Shown one piece after another: positions 8,431-16,551 of a stretch of 25,024 nucleotides of DNA (position 1 is its first letter; each line of letters begins with the position of its first letter). Made by a program: the position numbers and the translations under genes. The stretch comes from CBDUBU01 sp965365465 (lineage in GTDB: Bacteria > Bacteroidota > Rhodothermia > Rhodothermales > DASSAV01): assembly GCA_965365465.1 (NCBI GenBank), contig CBDUBU010000024.1, positions 1 to 25,024 of the forward strand, read 5' to 3'. Below the pieces are notes generated by a model. That model was not told the origin of the DNA. It did not search any database and saw nothing but the letters and a program-made list of their open reading frames with translations.

Positions 8431-8507
8431 GCGCAAATGATAACAACACCTCATCTTAGTGCAGGGCGCACCGGGATCCCCACTCTTTTTTCAAGCAAAC
8501 AATCACT

Positions 8508-9704
8508 ATGAGCAAACTCACCCTTGACGATCTCCAACTGAAAGGCAAGCGCGTGCTCGTCCGCGTCGATTTCAACGTTCCATTCAAGCAGAACGAGAGC
8601 GGACAGCAGGTAGTCTCGGACGATACCCGCATCCGGGCAGCACTTCCTACCCTCAATGCCATCACAGAGGCCGGCGGCAAAGCCATTCTTATGAGCCATC
8701 TGGGGCGCCCCAAAGGAGGCCCGGATCCGAAATACAGCCTTCGCCCTGTAGCCGACTACCTCGCCGGGTTGACGGACAAACCCGTTCAGTTTGCCGGTTC
8801 TCTTACGGGCGACGAAGTAAAAGAAGCTGTCGCTAACCTCCCCGAAGGAGGGATCCTGCTGCTCGAGAATACACGGTTTGTCGCTGGCGAGACCAAGAAC
8901 GATGAAATGCTCTCTGCGGCGCTTGCAGAAGTTGCTGACGTATATGTAAACGATGCCTTCGGCTCGGCGCACCGCGCCCATGCCTCCACCGAGGGTGTCA
9001 CGCGCCATGTGTCGCAATCGGCTATGGGATACTTGCTCCAGCGCGAAGTCGAGTACCTCTCGCGGGTCCTGGAATCACCCGACCATCCGTTTGTCGCCGT
9101 GCTTGGCGGAGCCAAAGTGTCGGATAAGATCGGGGTCATCGAGTCACTGATGGACAAGGTGGACACATTGTTGATAGGCGGCGCAATGAGCTATACGTTT
9201 CTGAAGGCGCTCGGACACAACGTCGGCTCTTCCCGCGTAGAAGACGACAAGCTGGAAGAAGCCCGCAGCCTTTATGAGAAGGCCGGCGGTAAAATCATGC
9301 TGCCGACGGATCATGTTGTTGCGCAGGAGTTCAGCAACGAAGCGCCGCACGAAACGGTTGAAGGCGATATCCCGGAAGGGAAAATGGGCCTTGACATCGG
9401 ACCGGCGACCATTCAGAGCTACCGCGAGAAACTGCTCCAGGCCAAAACCATTGTATGGAATGGGCCGATGGGGGTATTCGAGATGCCCAACTACTCCAAA
9501 GGCACCTTCGCTATTGCTGAAACCCTCGCGGAAGCAACAGATCACGGCGCCCTTACGGTGATAGGCGGCGGCGACTCCGTCGCGGCAATTTCTCAGGCTG
9601 GGTACGAAGACCGGGTCAGCCACGTCTCGACGGGCGGCGGCGCAATGCTCGAGTTTCTGGAAGGCAAAACGCTGCCGGGCGTCGCTGCACTGACAGACAA
9701 ATGA
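8508..9704 (+). CDS. pgk: Phosphoglycerate kinase
   Basis: Phosphoglycerate kinase transfers the acyl phosphate of 1,3-bisphosphoglycerate to ADP, the step after GapA. The 398-residue protein has the usual bacterial length. It shows RVDFNVP (19-25), the substrate-binding SHLGRPKG segment, the hinge region GGAKVSDKI, NGPMGVFE and the nucleotide-binding IGGGDSVAA near the C-terminus. The ATG at 8508 has no obvious Shine-Dalgarno sequence, as is common in Bacteroidota. The gap-pgk order is a classical glycolytic pairing, but a terminator separates the two. Two strong palindromes lie downstream. Confidence 0.98.
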   Translation: MSKLTLDDLQLKGKRVLVRVDFNVPFKQNESGQQVVSDDTRIRAALPTLNAITEAGGKAILMSHLGRPKGGPDPKYSLRPVADYLAGLTDKPVQFAGSLTGDEVKEAVANLPEGGILLLENTRFVAGETKNDEMLSAALAEVADVYVNDAFGSAHRAHASTEGVTRHVSQSAMGYLLQREVEYLSRVLESPDHPFVAVLGGAKVSDKIGVIESLMDKVDTLLIGGAMSYTFLKALGHNVGSSRVEDDKLEEARSLYEKAGGKIMLPTDHVVAQEFSNEAPHETVEGDIPEGKMGLDIGPATIQSYREKLLQAKTIVWNGPMGVFEMPNYSKGTFAIAETLAEATDHGALTVIGGGDSVAAISQAGYEDRVSHVSTGGGAMLEFLEGKTLPGVAALTDK

Positions 9705-9717
9705 TAGAGGGCAAGGT

Positions 9718-9753
9718 CTGCCGATAGCTTCCGGTCCCATAGTCTATCGGCAG
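9718..9753 (+). other. Perfect 10-bp stem-loop after pgk
   Basis: CTGCCGATAG (9718-9727) pairs perfectly with CTATCGGCAG (9744-9753) around a 16-base loop, 13 bases after the pgk stop. No U-tract follows, so it is more likely an mRNA 3'-end stabiliser or processing element than a full intrinsic terminator. Confidence 0.6.
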
Positions 9754-9760
9754 GAACATC

Positions 9761-9859
9761 TAAGACGGGAGTGCGGACATGCGGTCGGAAAGAAAAGGCG
9801 GAAACCAACATGCCGCAATTTTTTTCTTTCAGAGAGCATGTCTCCGCACTCCCGTTTTA
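9761..9859. repeat. Nested 99-bp palindrome with 22-bp arms
   Basis: Outer arms 9761-9782 and 9836-9859 pair over 22 positions with one G-U and a two-base bulge (core ACGGGAGTGCGGACATGC). Inside, GAAAGAAAA (9788-9796) faces a T-rich TTTTTTTCTTTC (9819-9830), and GCGG (9798-9801) pairs with CCGC (9813-9816). The inner part alone resembles an intrinsic terminator. No target-site duplication was seen at the ends. Confidence 0.75.
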
Positions 9860-9894
9860 TGTCTTTCCATGACTCACATTAATGCTTTCCGCCC

Positions 9895-10986
9895 ATGAGT
9901 TATTTCCAGGTTGCGCGGTTTCTTCAGAACCAGCAAGGAACGGCTCGTCCAGACACGGCGCTTGTCGATTCAGCGCTCCGCGCGGACACCCTGACGCTTG
10001 GGGAGCGGATACGCGCTGATTCAACCCTGTACCGTCTGACGGACACACCGCGACTCGGCGACCTGGCCCGTGAGATTACCGATTATTTATTCGACCTGCG
10101 CCTCTGGATAGGGTTTGTCGGCCTCGTCCTGCAAATCCTTCTCATTCTTTTTCTGGCGGCCTTCGCCATTCGGATCATTGACAAGATTACGACGCGCTGG
10201 ATCAGCCGCTTCAATGACCTTCCTGCCGTCCATCCCCGGCGGCAGCGCGCATACACCCTCAGCAACCTGCTCAGTTCTACGAGTCGCTATATCGTATGGC
10301 CGCTGGCCTTTATCATCATTCTCGGCGAACTGGACATCAATGTGGGGGCCTTGATCGCTACGGCAGGCATTGCGGGCCTTGCCATAGGCTTTGGGGCGCA
10401 GACCCTGGTGAAAGATGTCATCAGCGGCGTCTTTCTGCTTTTTGATGACACCATTCATGTAGGAGACTTGATGCGCATCGGAGACGAAAGCGGCGTCGTT
10501 GAGTTCATCGGGTTGCGCGTCATCAAAGTGCGGAAGTTTGATGGGGAAGTTCTGATGATCCCGGCCGGGGAACTTCGCATATTCGGAAACCGCAGCATCG
10601 GCTATGCCCGTATGATCGTCAACGTGGGCCTTTCCTACGAGCAGGATATCGAGACTATTCTGCCTGTCATGGAACGTGTTGCGGGCGAATGGGCATCGAG
10701 AAGAAAAGACATCCTGCTCGAAGAAAAACCTGTTGTCCAGGCGATCACAGATTTTGCAGATTCCTCCATAATGAGCCGTATTATCGTCCAGGTCGTGCCC
10801 GGCGAGCAGTGGCAGGCCGAGCGCGAATTGCGCGTCCTCCTGAAACACGAGTTTGACAAACTGGGCATCGAGATCCCCTTCCCGCGCAATACGGTGTACC
10901 TGCGAGAGGAGTCGGCAACCCCTCCCCGGACTATCTTTGATCCTGCGATTGCGTCCTCTGAACAAACAGAAGAAGGAAGCGACTGA
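9895..10986 (+). CDS. MscS-family mechanosensitive ion channel
   Basis: This 363-residue membrane protein has a polar N-terminal region (1-65), helices at about 70-95 and 130-146, and a glycine/alanine-rich pore helix (about 150-182) containing ATAGIAGLAIGFGAQTLVKD, the family hallmark of MscS. The beta domain follows (DTIHVGDLMRIGDESGVVEF, then VLMIPAG) and then the mixed C-terminal domain. Such channels open under membrane tension to release solutes at osmotic downshock. Length is close to the YggB/YkuT group and far below MscK. It ends eight bases before the end of a convergent gene. Family is firm; whether it is the main MscS of the cell is unknown. Confidence 0.93.
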   Translation: MSYFQVARFLQNQQGTARPDTALVDSALRADTLTLGERIRADSTLYRLTDTPRLGDLAREITDYLFDLRLWIGFVGLVLQILLILFLAAFAIRIIDKITTRWISRFNDLPAVHPRRQRAYTLSNLLSSTSRYIVWPLAFIIILGELDINVGALIATAGIAGLAIGFGAQTLVKDVISGVFLLFDDTIHVGDLMRIGDESGVVEFIGLRVIKVRKFDGEVLMIPAGELRIFGNRSIGYARMIVNVGLSYEQDIETILPVMERVAGEWASRRKDILLEEKPVVQAITDFADSSIMSRIIVQVVPGEQWQAERELRVLLKHEFDKLGIEIPFPRNTVYLREESATPPRTIFDPAIASSEQTEEGSD

Positions 10987-10994
10987 CGCTGCTT

Positions 10995-11771
10995 TCAGGC
11001 CACTTTGTCCAATCGGGAAAGGGGAATCGTCGCGGCAGGCCTGCCGGAAGCATCGGTTGTTTTGGGTCCCCCGGTCGCTGAAAGACCGAATACATAAAGC
11101 CCCCATTGCGTGGCAGGACCAATCGTGAGCGCAAAAAGCACGGTTCCCACGCCTATCTTGCCGCCCATCAACCAGCCGAACCCCAGCACGACAATCTCGA
11201 TGACCGTTCGGACGCGCCCGACCGGACTTCCGGTTCGGCTGCTGATTGCGATCATAAGCCCGTCGCGCGGCCCTTTGCCGAGACCCGCCGCAATGTACAT
11301 TCCCGTGGCCAACCCACTGAGCGCCACGCCTGCCGTGTAGTAGAGCACTCCAACGCCCCAGAAGGCAGATTTCGGGACGAAGGGCATGAGCAAATCTATA
11401 AAGACGCCAATCAGCACCATGTTAGCGACCGTGCCAAACCCCGGCTTAACGCTGAGAAACAGCGTGCCGACTATGATGACGGCTCCGACCATGATGGAGG
11501 CCATACCAATGCTGATCCCTGTCAGTTTGTGAATACCGACATGGAAAGCGTCCCACGGCCCCAGCCCCAGGTCGCTTTTAATCATCAGGCAGATGGCAAT
11601 GGCATAAACGACAAGCCCGGCCATCAACTGTCCCCATTGCAACGAATAACGCCGTGCCTGTGGATACAAACGCGGCACAACCGCCCGGTCTATGCTTTTT
11701 TCAGAGACTGTGTGGCCGGTTATGAAAGTCTCTGAAGCCTGATTCCCGCGCCCTCGCTTCCCTGTCCTCAT
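10995..11771 (-). CDS. YczE/YitT-like integral membrane protein
   Basis: The 258-residue product has about five membrane helices after a 45-residue polar N-terminus. It carries the paired motif of the YczE-type family: SDLGLGPWDAF (66-76) and, about 94 residues later, GLGKGPRDGL (163-172), which suggest an internal duplication. Members are inner-membrane proteins of uncertain role; the Bacillus YczE affects surfactin production, which does not define a biochemical function. The ATG at 11771 lacks a Shine-Dalgarno sequence and is preceded on the coding strand by repeated AAACCGC motifs. It is convergent with the MscS gene. Confidence 0.75.
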   Translation of the reverse strand: MRTGKRGRGNQASETFITGHTVSEKSIDRAVVPRLYPQARRYSLQWGQLMAGLVVYAIAICLMIKSDLGLGPWDAFHVGIHKLTGISIGMASIMVGAVIIVGTLFLSVKPGFGTVANMVLIGVFIDLLMPFVPKSAFWGVGVLYYTAGVALSGLATGMYIAAGLGKGPRDGLMIAISSRTGSPVGRVRTVIEIVVLGFGWLMGGKIGVGTVLFALTIGPATQWGLYVFGLSATGGPKTTDASGRPAATIPLSRLDKVA

Positions 11772-11781
11772 GAATTATTTT

Positions 11782-11822
11782 GCGGTTTACTGCGGGTTTT
11801 TAGCGGTTTATTGCGGTTTTTC
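11782..11822. repeat. Imperfect two-unit tandem repeat, GCGGTTT motif
   Basis: Two near-identical units of about 20 bases lie head to tail, each of the form GCGGTTTAyTGCGG followed by a T-run. A third degenerate piece with the same GCGGTTT core lies at 11865-11880. The array abuts the start codon of the minus-strand yczE-like gene. Confidence 0.75.
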
Positions 11823-11989
11823 GTGCAGGCGAAACGCCCTTTTTGACTCCGCCAGGGCCGTTTTGCGGTTTTTGCGGCCCAAAATGCAGTTTCGCGCCCG
11901 AAGCCGCTTTATTTCTACTTTTTTCCTGCCAGATCATGGCTTGCCGTTTCTTTTTCTTCTTACCAGGCCGCCTGCAAGTCGGGTTGCAT

Positions 11990-12061
11990 AGATCCTTCGC
12001 TCTGCTCAGGATGACACTTCGGGTAAGGTTGTGGCGATCCTCAAAAATCATGTCATGCTGA
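11990..12061. repeat. Dispersed intergenic repeat (the 'VILSxAKDL' type)
   Basis: The core AGATCCTTCGCTCTGCTC and the following AGGATGACA match a short repeat widespread in many bacterial genomes, whose translation gives spurious peptides like VILSRAKDL; exactly that peptide is encoded here on the minus strand. TCAGGATGAC (12006-12015) and GTCATGCTGA (12052-12061) form inverted ends with one mismatch, so the whole unit can fold. The family match is from memory. Confidence 0.75.
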
Positions 12062-12461
12062 ACGTAGGGCAGCATCCATGTTCAAAGAACGGCAGGCGCT
12101 CAGGGCTGACTCGTTCCTGCGCTGCTTTCAACGCAGCAAACTGTTTCCGAAGGTAGGCATCGGTTCTCAGGCGAGACAGGTTATTCTCATAACCTGCCCG
12201 ATTTGCAGAGGCCGATACGTAATATGGCCTTTCCAGACAGTTTCTAAACCTTCAACAACACACTTCTCATTATTGGAAAAATCCTGCGGTTCGGCGCGTC
12301 CTGAGCCTAGCCTCCTGCTGTATGCGGCCTGTTGCCGATTTCGCCGGCTCTCGCTGTGGCAAAGCACATCCAACTCGCTGCCTGCCGAGAGGTTCAGCGT
12401 GCAGCCGGGATTAGAGGGTTGTCAATGATTTGGTGCGTTACGTTCATTTCTCGATCAGAAG

Positions 12462-12470
12462 TGGTATACT
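12462..12470 (+). promoter_or_regulatory. Probable extended -10 promoter for the DUF4010 gene
   Basis: TGGTATACT provides a TGn extension and a good -10 hexamer 63 bases before the start codon. The -35 region (TTCATT, 16-base spacer) is weak, as is usual with extended -10 promoters. Confidence 0.4.
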
Positions 12471-12533
12471 CAAGCCTTTCAAAACATTTAATCAATTCAT
12501 AACCCGGTCACAGGCAGTCATGATGCCCTCCGG

Positions 12534-13832
12534 ATGCTTTCTATCTACGTGGAAAACAGCATAGAACATCTCGACCTTTTTTATCGCTTTGGCGTCTCTC
12601 TCGTCATCGGTTTTCTGATCGGCCTGCAACGGGAATATGCCTCTCAGAAAGCAGAAGGACATGAAATAGAGCTTTTTGCAGGAACCCGTACATTTTCTCT
12701 ACTGGCGCTTTTTGGTTCCGCTGCGGCGCTGGCCGCCGATCTTCTTGATGCTCCCGTTGTTTTTGCGACGCTGGCGCTGCTCGCGGGCGCTCTTATCACG
12801 ACGGCCTATTTCGCCGAGTCACGACGGGGGGACATTGGCCTGACCACAGAAATCGCTGCTCTTGTCACGCTCCTAACAGGCGCACTCTGTTACTGGGACT
12901 ACCTGGCACTGGCAGCCGCCCTCGGCGTTGCAACAACGGTGCTCCTTACGATGAAGGTGCAGACGCAACATCTGGCGCGGCGCATCAGCAAGGAGGATCT
13001 TTACGCAACCCTGAAGTTTGCCGTTATCACCATTATCATATTACCCCTCCTGCCCAGAGAAGCCATAGCTCCTGCCCCGTTTGATGTACTGGTTCCTTAC
13101 AAAATATGGCTGATGGTGGTATTCATCTCTGGGATCAGCTTTCTGGGCTACATTCTCATAAAAATCGTCGGGCCCAAGCGCGGCGTCGGACTGACCGGAC
13201 TGCTCGGAGGACTGGCAAGCAGCACGGCCGTAACACTTACCTTCTCCCAGCAGAGCCGGGCAGCGGAAAGACTGGCTCGTCCTTTCGCCCTTGCGATTTT
13301 GCTGGCGTGGACCGTTATGTTTGTCCGCGTCATTGTCGAGGTTGCAGCCCTGAACCGCCCTCTTCTCAGGATCGTCTGGATTCCGATGGCGGCCGGAGCG
13401 GCTGTCAGCTTGGGGTACTGCGCCTACCTGTACCTGAGCCGCAATTCGGAAAACCCGGAGCAAACCCAGGACTTCACGAACCCTTTTGAACTCGGGCCAG
13501 CCGTCACTTTCGGACTACTATACGCTGTCATTCTGGTGGTTGCCAGCGCCGCACAGCAGTATCTCGGAAACACTGGCGTTTACGTCTCCAGCATTGCATC
13601 AGGGCTTGCCGACGTAGATGCGATCACACTTACCATGGCAGAACTCAGCCAGGATGGGGGAACCCTTGATTTGCGGACAGCAGCCCGCGCCATCGTTCTG
13701 GCCGCTGCCGCAAATACTGTCGTCAAAGGAGGCATTGTCCTCAGCGCGGGTGCGACAAGCTTGAAGAAAGTTATCCTTCCCGGCCTGCTGCTTACCCTGC
13801 TTACCTCAATCGGGGTGGTTTTTCTCTTGTGA
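12534..13832 (+). CDS. MgtC/SapB-DUF4010 family membrane protein
   Basis: The 432-residue product is almost entirely membrane helices, about 11-12. The N-terminal part (1-150) has MgtC/SapB features: FLIGLQREY (27-35) and AGTRTFSLLALFGS (49-62) match the family pattern of a helix followed by an arginine-rich loop and a 'G-x-R-x-f' segment. The C-terminal part (about 170-432) matches DUF4010, including GLTGLLGGLASSTAVTLTFSQ and a late SGLADVDAITLTMAEL. Function is not established; MgtC relatives are linked to Mg2+ stress and ATP-synthase control, but DUF4010 fusions are not characterised that I know of. The ATG at 12534 is the only start that keeps the first helix. It is convergent with the HExxH membrane-protein gene. 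Confidence 0.85.
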   Translation: MLSIYVENSIEHLDLFYRFGVSLVIGFLIGLQREYASQKAEGHEIELFAGTRTFSLLALFGSAAALAADLLDAPVVFATLALLAGALITTAYFAESRRGDIGLTTEIAALVTLLTGALCYWDYLALAAALGVATTVLLTMKVQTQHLARRISKEDLYATLKFAVITIIILPLLPREAIAPAPFDVLVPYKIWLMVVFISGISFLGYILIKIVGPKRGVGLTGLLGGLASSTAVTLTFSQQSRAAERLARPFALAILLAWTVMFVRVIVEVAALNRPLLRIVWIPMAAGAAVSLGYCAYLYLSRNSENPEQTQDFTNPFELGPAVTFGLLYAVILVVASAAQQYLGNTGVYVSSIASGLADVDAITLTMAELSQDGGTLDLRTAARAIVLAAAANTVVKGGIVLSAGATSLKKVILPGLLLTLLTSIGVVFLL

Positions 13833-13893
13833 CCTGGCAGCGCTTTCCTCCCGGCCTTCCGCGCCGTGCGTATACTTCCCCATGCATCCCAGT

Positions 13894-14412
13894 TCAACGA
13901 GGCGCCACACGCGGAATAAGCAGCAGCACGATAAAGCATATGATGGCAAGTCCGAAGAACAGATAGCCGATAGTGGTGTCGTAGGCAAGTAAACCAGTTC
14001 GTCCGAGGAGATCGTGCCAGTCGTGCCGGACGCGGTTGCCGCCTAAAAGTGGCAGAAGACGCGCACGCGCGTCGGCCGCATAAACACTGATGTTGATGAG
14101 GTTCTGACCAAGCCACAGCATGGATACCTGAACCCCCGTTCTGTAGTCATGCCTGAGAAAATGCCATATGAGAATCGAAGGCAGCAATATCTGCATCAAG
14201 GTTCCCCCGGCCATGTGCATGAAGTCGCCGAAGAAATGAAAAAAGAAATGTCCTGCCTCGTGTATAACCAGATCCGCGTTGTCAATCAAGGTATATTCGC
14301 CTCGCTTCAGCGCGAAATACAGGCACAGCGGAAGCAATGCCAGAGAAACAAGCCAATCCCTGATATGCTCATCAACAAAACGGCTTACAGGATGCGTCAG
14401 AATGCCAGGCAA
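13894..14412 (-). CDS. Unrecognised membrane protein with HExxH motif
   Basis: The 172-residue product starts at TTG 14412, chosen because GGAGG lies seven bases upstream and because longer frames would overlap the previous gene. It has about four hydrophobic segments (about 20-35, 68-86, 95-111, 146-167). HEAGH (51-55) sits at the start of a hydrophobic helix and is followed by GGTLMQILLP (69-78), an arrangement reminiscent of site-2 (M50-type) intramembrane zinc proteases. HDWHD (130-134) offers candidates for a third metal ligand, but the standard LDG motif of M50 is absent. I do not recognise the family; a membrane metalloprotease is plausible and unproven. It follows the nucleotidyltransferase gene by 44 bases on the same strand. 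Confidence 0.6.
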   Translation of the reverse strand: MPGILTHPVSRFVDEHIRDWLVSLALLPLCLYFALKRGEYTLIDNADLVIHEAGHFFFHFFGDFMHMAGGTLMQILLPSILIWHFLRHDYRTGVQVSMLWLGQNLINISVYAADARARLLPLLGGNRVRHDWHDLLGRTGLLAYDTTIGYLFFGLAIICFIVLLLIPRVAPR

Positions 14413-14456
14413 GTGACTGCCTCCATACAAAGTTAGATCTTTTTGCCTGTATGCAG

Positions 14457-15230
14457 CTATTCGATCATCAGAGGCTCTTCGCCAAGAACGTCGTTGGCTT
14501 TCTTGAACATATACTTCGTCTCTACATCGAGCCACACTCTGGCATCGGGCTTGCGGATGGCGCGGACTGGTTCACGGCTTATCAGAAAGTCCAGAAACCC
14601 CGTCAGTGAGTCATTTGCGCCGCCCTGCTCCAGGTACTGGTGTACATGAGGCAGCGCCTGCGCCTTGAGGAAATAGAGCGACGGGCAGACCCACTCGGTA
14701 AGCGGCTGTTCGGATTCGTCATGGAGGTGAGCAATTTCCTCGCCATTTTTGAACTCGAACACCGGATAACGCTGGCGCACCTGATAGTTCGGCTCTCGAA
14801 GCGCCAGCAGCAAGCTATCGTCTGACTTCAGGAAGGTTTCGGCGATTGGCCGGAGCGGGAACCGGTAAATGTTGTCTCCGGCGGTAATGACAATCGGGCT
14901 ATGAACGACCAGTTTCCTGGCAAGAAAGGCCAGATCTCCCACAGAACCCAGACGTTCATTCTCGTGGAGCGAGCCGTCATTATGAATGTGCATAGAGATC
15001 CCCCGCTCCTTCAGTTCACTTCGCCATCTTGACTGCCATTCGTAAAACTGCGCTACATAGCAGGCGTTGGTGACAAGATGAATAGCCTCAAGTTCCGGCA
15101 GATCCAGCAATTGAGGCATCTGATAGTCCAGGATAGGCTTCCCGGCAATCTCAAGAAGACCTTTAGGCGTGTTTCTGGTTAGCGGGTGCAACCTCGTCCC
15201 GAAACCCGCACATAGCATAACAGCGATCAT
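14457..15230 (-). CDS. Sugar-phosphate-type nucleotidyltransferase
   Basis: This 257-residue protein is a GT-A fold nucleotidyltransferase. The N-terminus shows the NTP-binding signature LCAGFGTRLHPLT (6-18) with Lys23 in NTPKGLLEI, then Asp119 in ITAGDN as a metal ligand, and a C-terminal WLDVETKYMF matching the family's W-x-D-x-x-T pattern. Enzymes of this group join NTP and a sugar 1-phosphate or a small alcohol phosphate to make an activated precursor. The length is short, without the acyltransferase or left-handed-helix domain of GlmU, and close to stand-alone glucose-1-phosphate or phosphocholine-type transferases. The substrate cannot be read. It is the middle gene of a minus-strand trio, 57 bases after the CysQ-like gene. 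Confidence 0.85.
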   Translation of the reverse strand: MIAVMLCAGFGTRLHPLTRNTPKGLLEIAGKPILDYQMPQLLDLPELEAIHLVTNACYVAQFYEWQSRWRSELKERGISMHIHNDGSLHENERLGSVGDLAFLARKLVVHSPIVITAGDNIYRFPLRPIAETFLKSDDSLLLALREPNYQVRQRYPVFEFKNGEEIAHLHDESEQPLTEWVCPSLYFLKAQALPHVHQYLEQGGANDSLTGFLDFLISREPVRAIRKPDARVWLDVETKYMFKKANDVLGEEPLMIE

Positions 15231-15287
15231 CGCGCCGGTTGTATTACTGGTGATAAGGGGCGAACCATACTAGAACAAGAATTGAGC

Positions 15288-16280
15288 CTATTTTACGCCT
15301 GCTTGCTTGACGGCAGCAATCACCTCGTCATGCAACAAACCGTTCGTGACGACCACGCCGCGATTCTCTTCAAGTCCCCTTCCATGCGTAAATGCAAGCG
15401 GCTTGCCGGTAACATCCGTTACCTTGCCTCCTGCTTCCGTCACCACGAGCACCCCGGCTGCATGATCCCAGATCCGCTCCACGTAACCGGCTCGCGTCGG
15501 GAGGCGAAGGTAGATGTCGGCTTCTCCTCTGGCAACGACAGCATACTTGGCCTGACTGTCCAGCCGCACCGGAGACGTTTTGATTCCGAGGATTGACGCC
15601 ACCTCAGCGGCATCATTGTGCGAACTATGACCTGATTCTACGGATTCACAAAAACGGGCCTGCGCCGTATCCGACGTACTGCTAACCCGAACTTGCGACA
15701 CCCCGTGAGACCCCTCCAGCGGCAAGCTCATAGCGCCGTGACCCCGCACGGCCACGTAGATGGAGCCTGCTTCATCAGAAGACGCAACCTCTGATCCGAG
15801 ATTAGGACAGGCCAGGGCTGCTACTGCGATTTGCCCATTCACGATCAGCGCCAGCGCTACGGCGTACTGCTCGCGCCGGAGAAAACCTTTGGTGCCGTCG
15901 ATGGGGTCCAGCGTCCAGAAACGATTTGAGTACTTGTTGCTGCCGCCCTGATCTATCCAGGAGCATACTACGTCGTTGTCGGCCTCCGGCCGGTAAGCAC
16001 GCACATGACGGGTTATTTTTTCCAGCAACTCACGGTTCTCCTCGCCGCGCAACGCCGCAGCATCTTCTTCCCCGATGATGGGGTCGTCCGGGAAAGCCGT
16101 GCGGATAGTTTTACAAACCAGCGCCTGACTTCCAAAGTCCGCTACCGTTACAGGACTCCGATCTTTTTTTTCCAGCACATCCGGCGAAATCTGTTCCTGA
16201 ACCGCCCGGCACAGAAGCGCTGCTTCCCGAACAGCCTCGATCGCTGTGTCTCGTTCAAGTTCGTAGCCGCTATTTGTCAT
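15288..16280 (-). CDS. cysQ: 3'(2'),5'-bisphosphate nucleotidase, CysQ/HAL2-like
   Basis: The 330-residue protein belongs to the Li+-sensitive, Mg2+-dependent inositol-monophosphatase superfamily. The metal and catalytic residues are visible: Asp48 in SPVTVADFG, IIGEED (68-73), LDPIDGTKGFL (124-134) and IWDHAAG near residue 285. The spacing and the segment DRSPVTVADFGSQALV resemble yeast HAL2/MET22 and plant SAL1, which hydrolyse PAP and PAPS in sulphate assimilation, more than inositol monophosphatase. A sugar or inositol phosphatase is the alternative, and the neighbouring nucleotidyltransferase makes that worth considering. It is the first gene of the trio and is divergent from the propionate gene series across a 432-base gap. 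Confidence 0.85.
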   Translation of the reverse strand: MTNSGYELERDTAIEAVREAALLCRAVQEQISPDVLEKKDRSPVTVADFGSQALVCKTIRTAFPDDPIIGEEDAAALRGEENRELLEKITRHVRAYRPEADNDVVCSWIDQGGSNKYSNRFWTLDPIDGTKGFLRREQYAVALALIVNGQIAVAALACPNLGSEVASSDEAGSIYVAVRGHGAMSLPLEGSHGVSQVRVSSTSDTAQARFCESVESGHSSHNDAAEVASILGIKTSPVRLDSQAKYAVVARGEADIYLRLPTRAGYVERIWDHAAGVLVVTEAGGKVTDVTGKPLAFTHGRGLEENRGVVVTNGLLHDEVIAAVKQAGVK

Positions 16281-16508
16281 GTTATGTATCTTTATGATTT
16301 CTTATGAGGACCTGCCCTGCAACCCGGGCGAAGCAGCTCAAGTTACGCGCCATCTGCCAATAAATACAGCGTTCCACTTCCCGCACCGTCTGCCCTGACG
16401 ACCTTCTCTTTATGAAAAAGCCCTTACAGGGAGCAGGCTTTCCGCTTTTTCGGGAAGCGCCTGCCAAAGGTTCACCATTTGATTACAAACATTGCTTCAT
16501 TTTTTCAT

Positions 16509-16537
16509 TTGAGCTTTGTTTCGACACCACTTACACT
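16509..16537 (+). promoter_or_regulatory. Candidate promoter of the propionate gene series
   Basis: TTGAGC (16509-16514), a 17-base spacer and TACACT (16532-16537) each match the sigma-70 consensus at four of six positions. Transcription would begin near 16544, giving a leader of about 170 bases before the first gene. Confidence 0.45.
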
Positions 16538-16551
16538 ATGTATCTGAGGGA

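Larger units (their letters stand above)
11772..12533. other. Long non-coding stretch between yczE-like gene and DUF4010 gene
   Basis: Short open frames here have no recognisable protein features. The stretch holds a GCGGTTT repeat (11782-11880), a dispersed repeat (11990-12061), a 7-bp perfect stem-loop CAGGTTA/TAACCTG (12177-12196), a smaller stem-loop GCTGC/GCAGC (12121-12137) and a probable promoter near 12462. I see nothing else in it. Confidence 0.6.

Noticed and set aside
10087..11106. 339-codon minus-strand open frame
   Set aside because: Antisense to the MscS gene; overlaps the real convergent yczE-like gene and shows no domain.
11800..12075. Minus-strand peptide containing VILSRAKDL
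   Set aside because: This is the known spurious translation of a dispersed DNA repeat.
12078..12428. 116-codon plus-strand open frame in the long intergenic stretch
   Set aside because: Low-information translation with no domain, no ribosome-binding site, and stem-loops inside; not supported as a gene.
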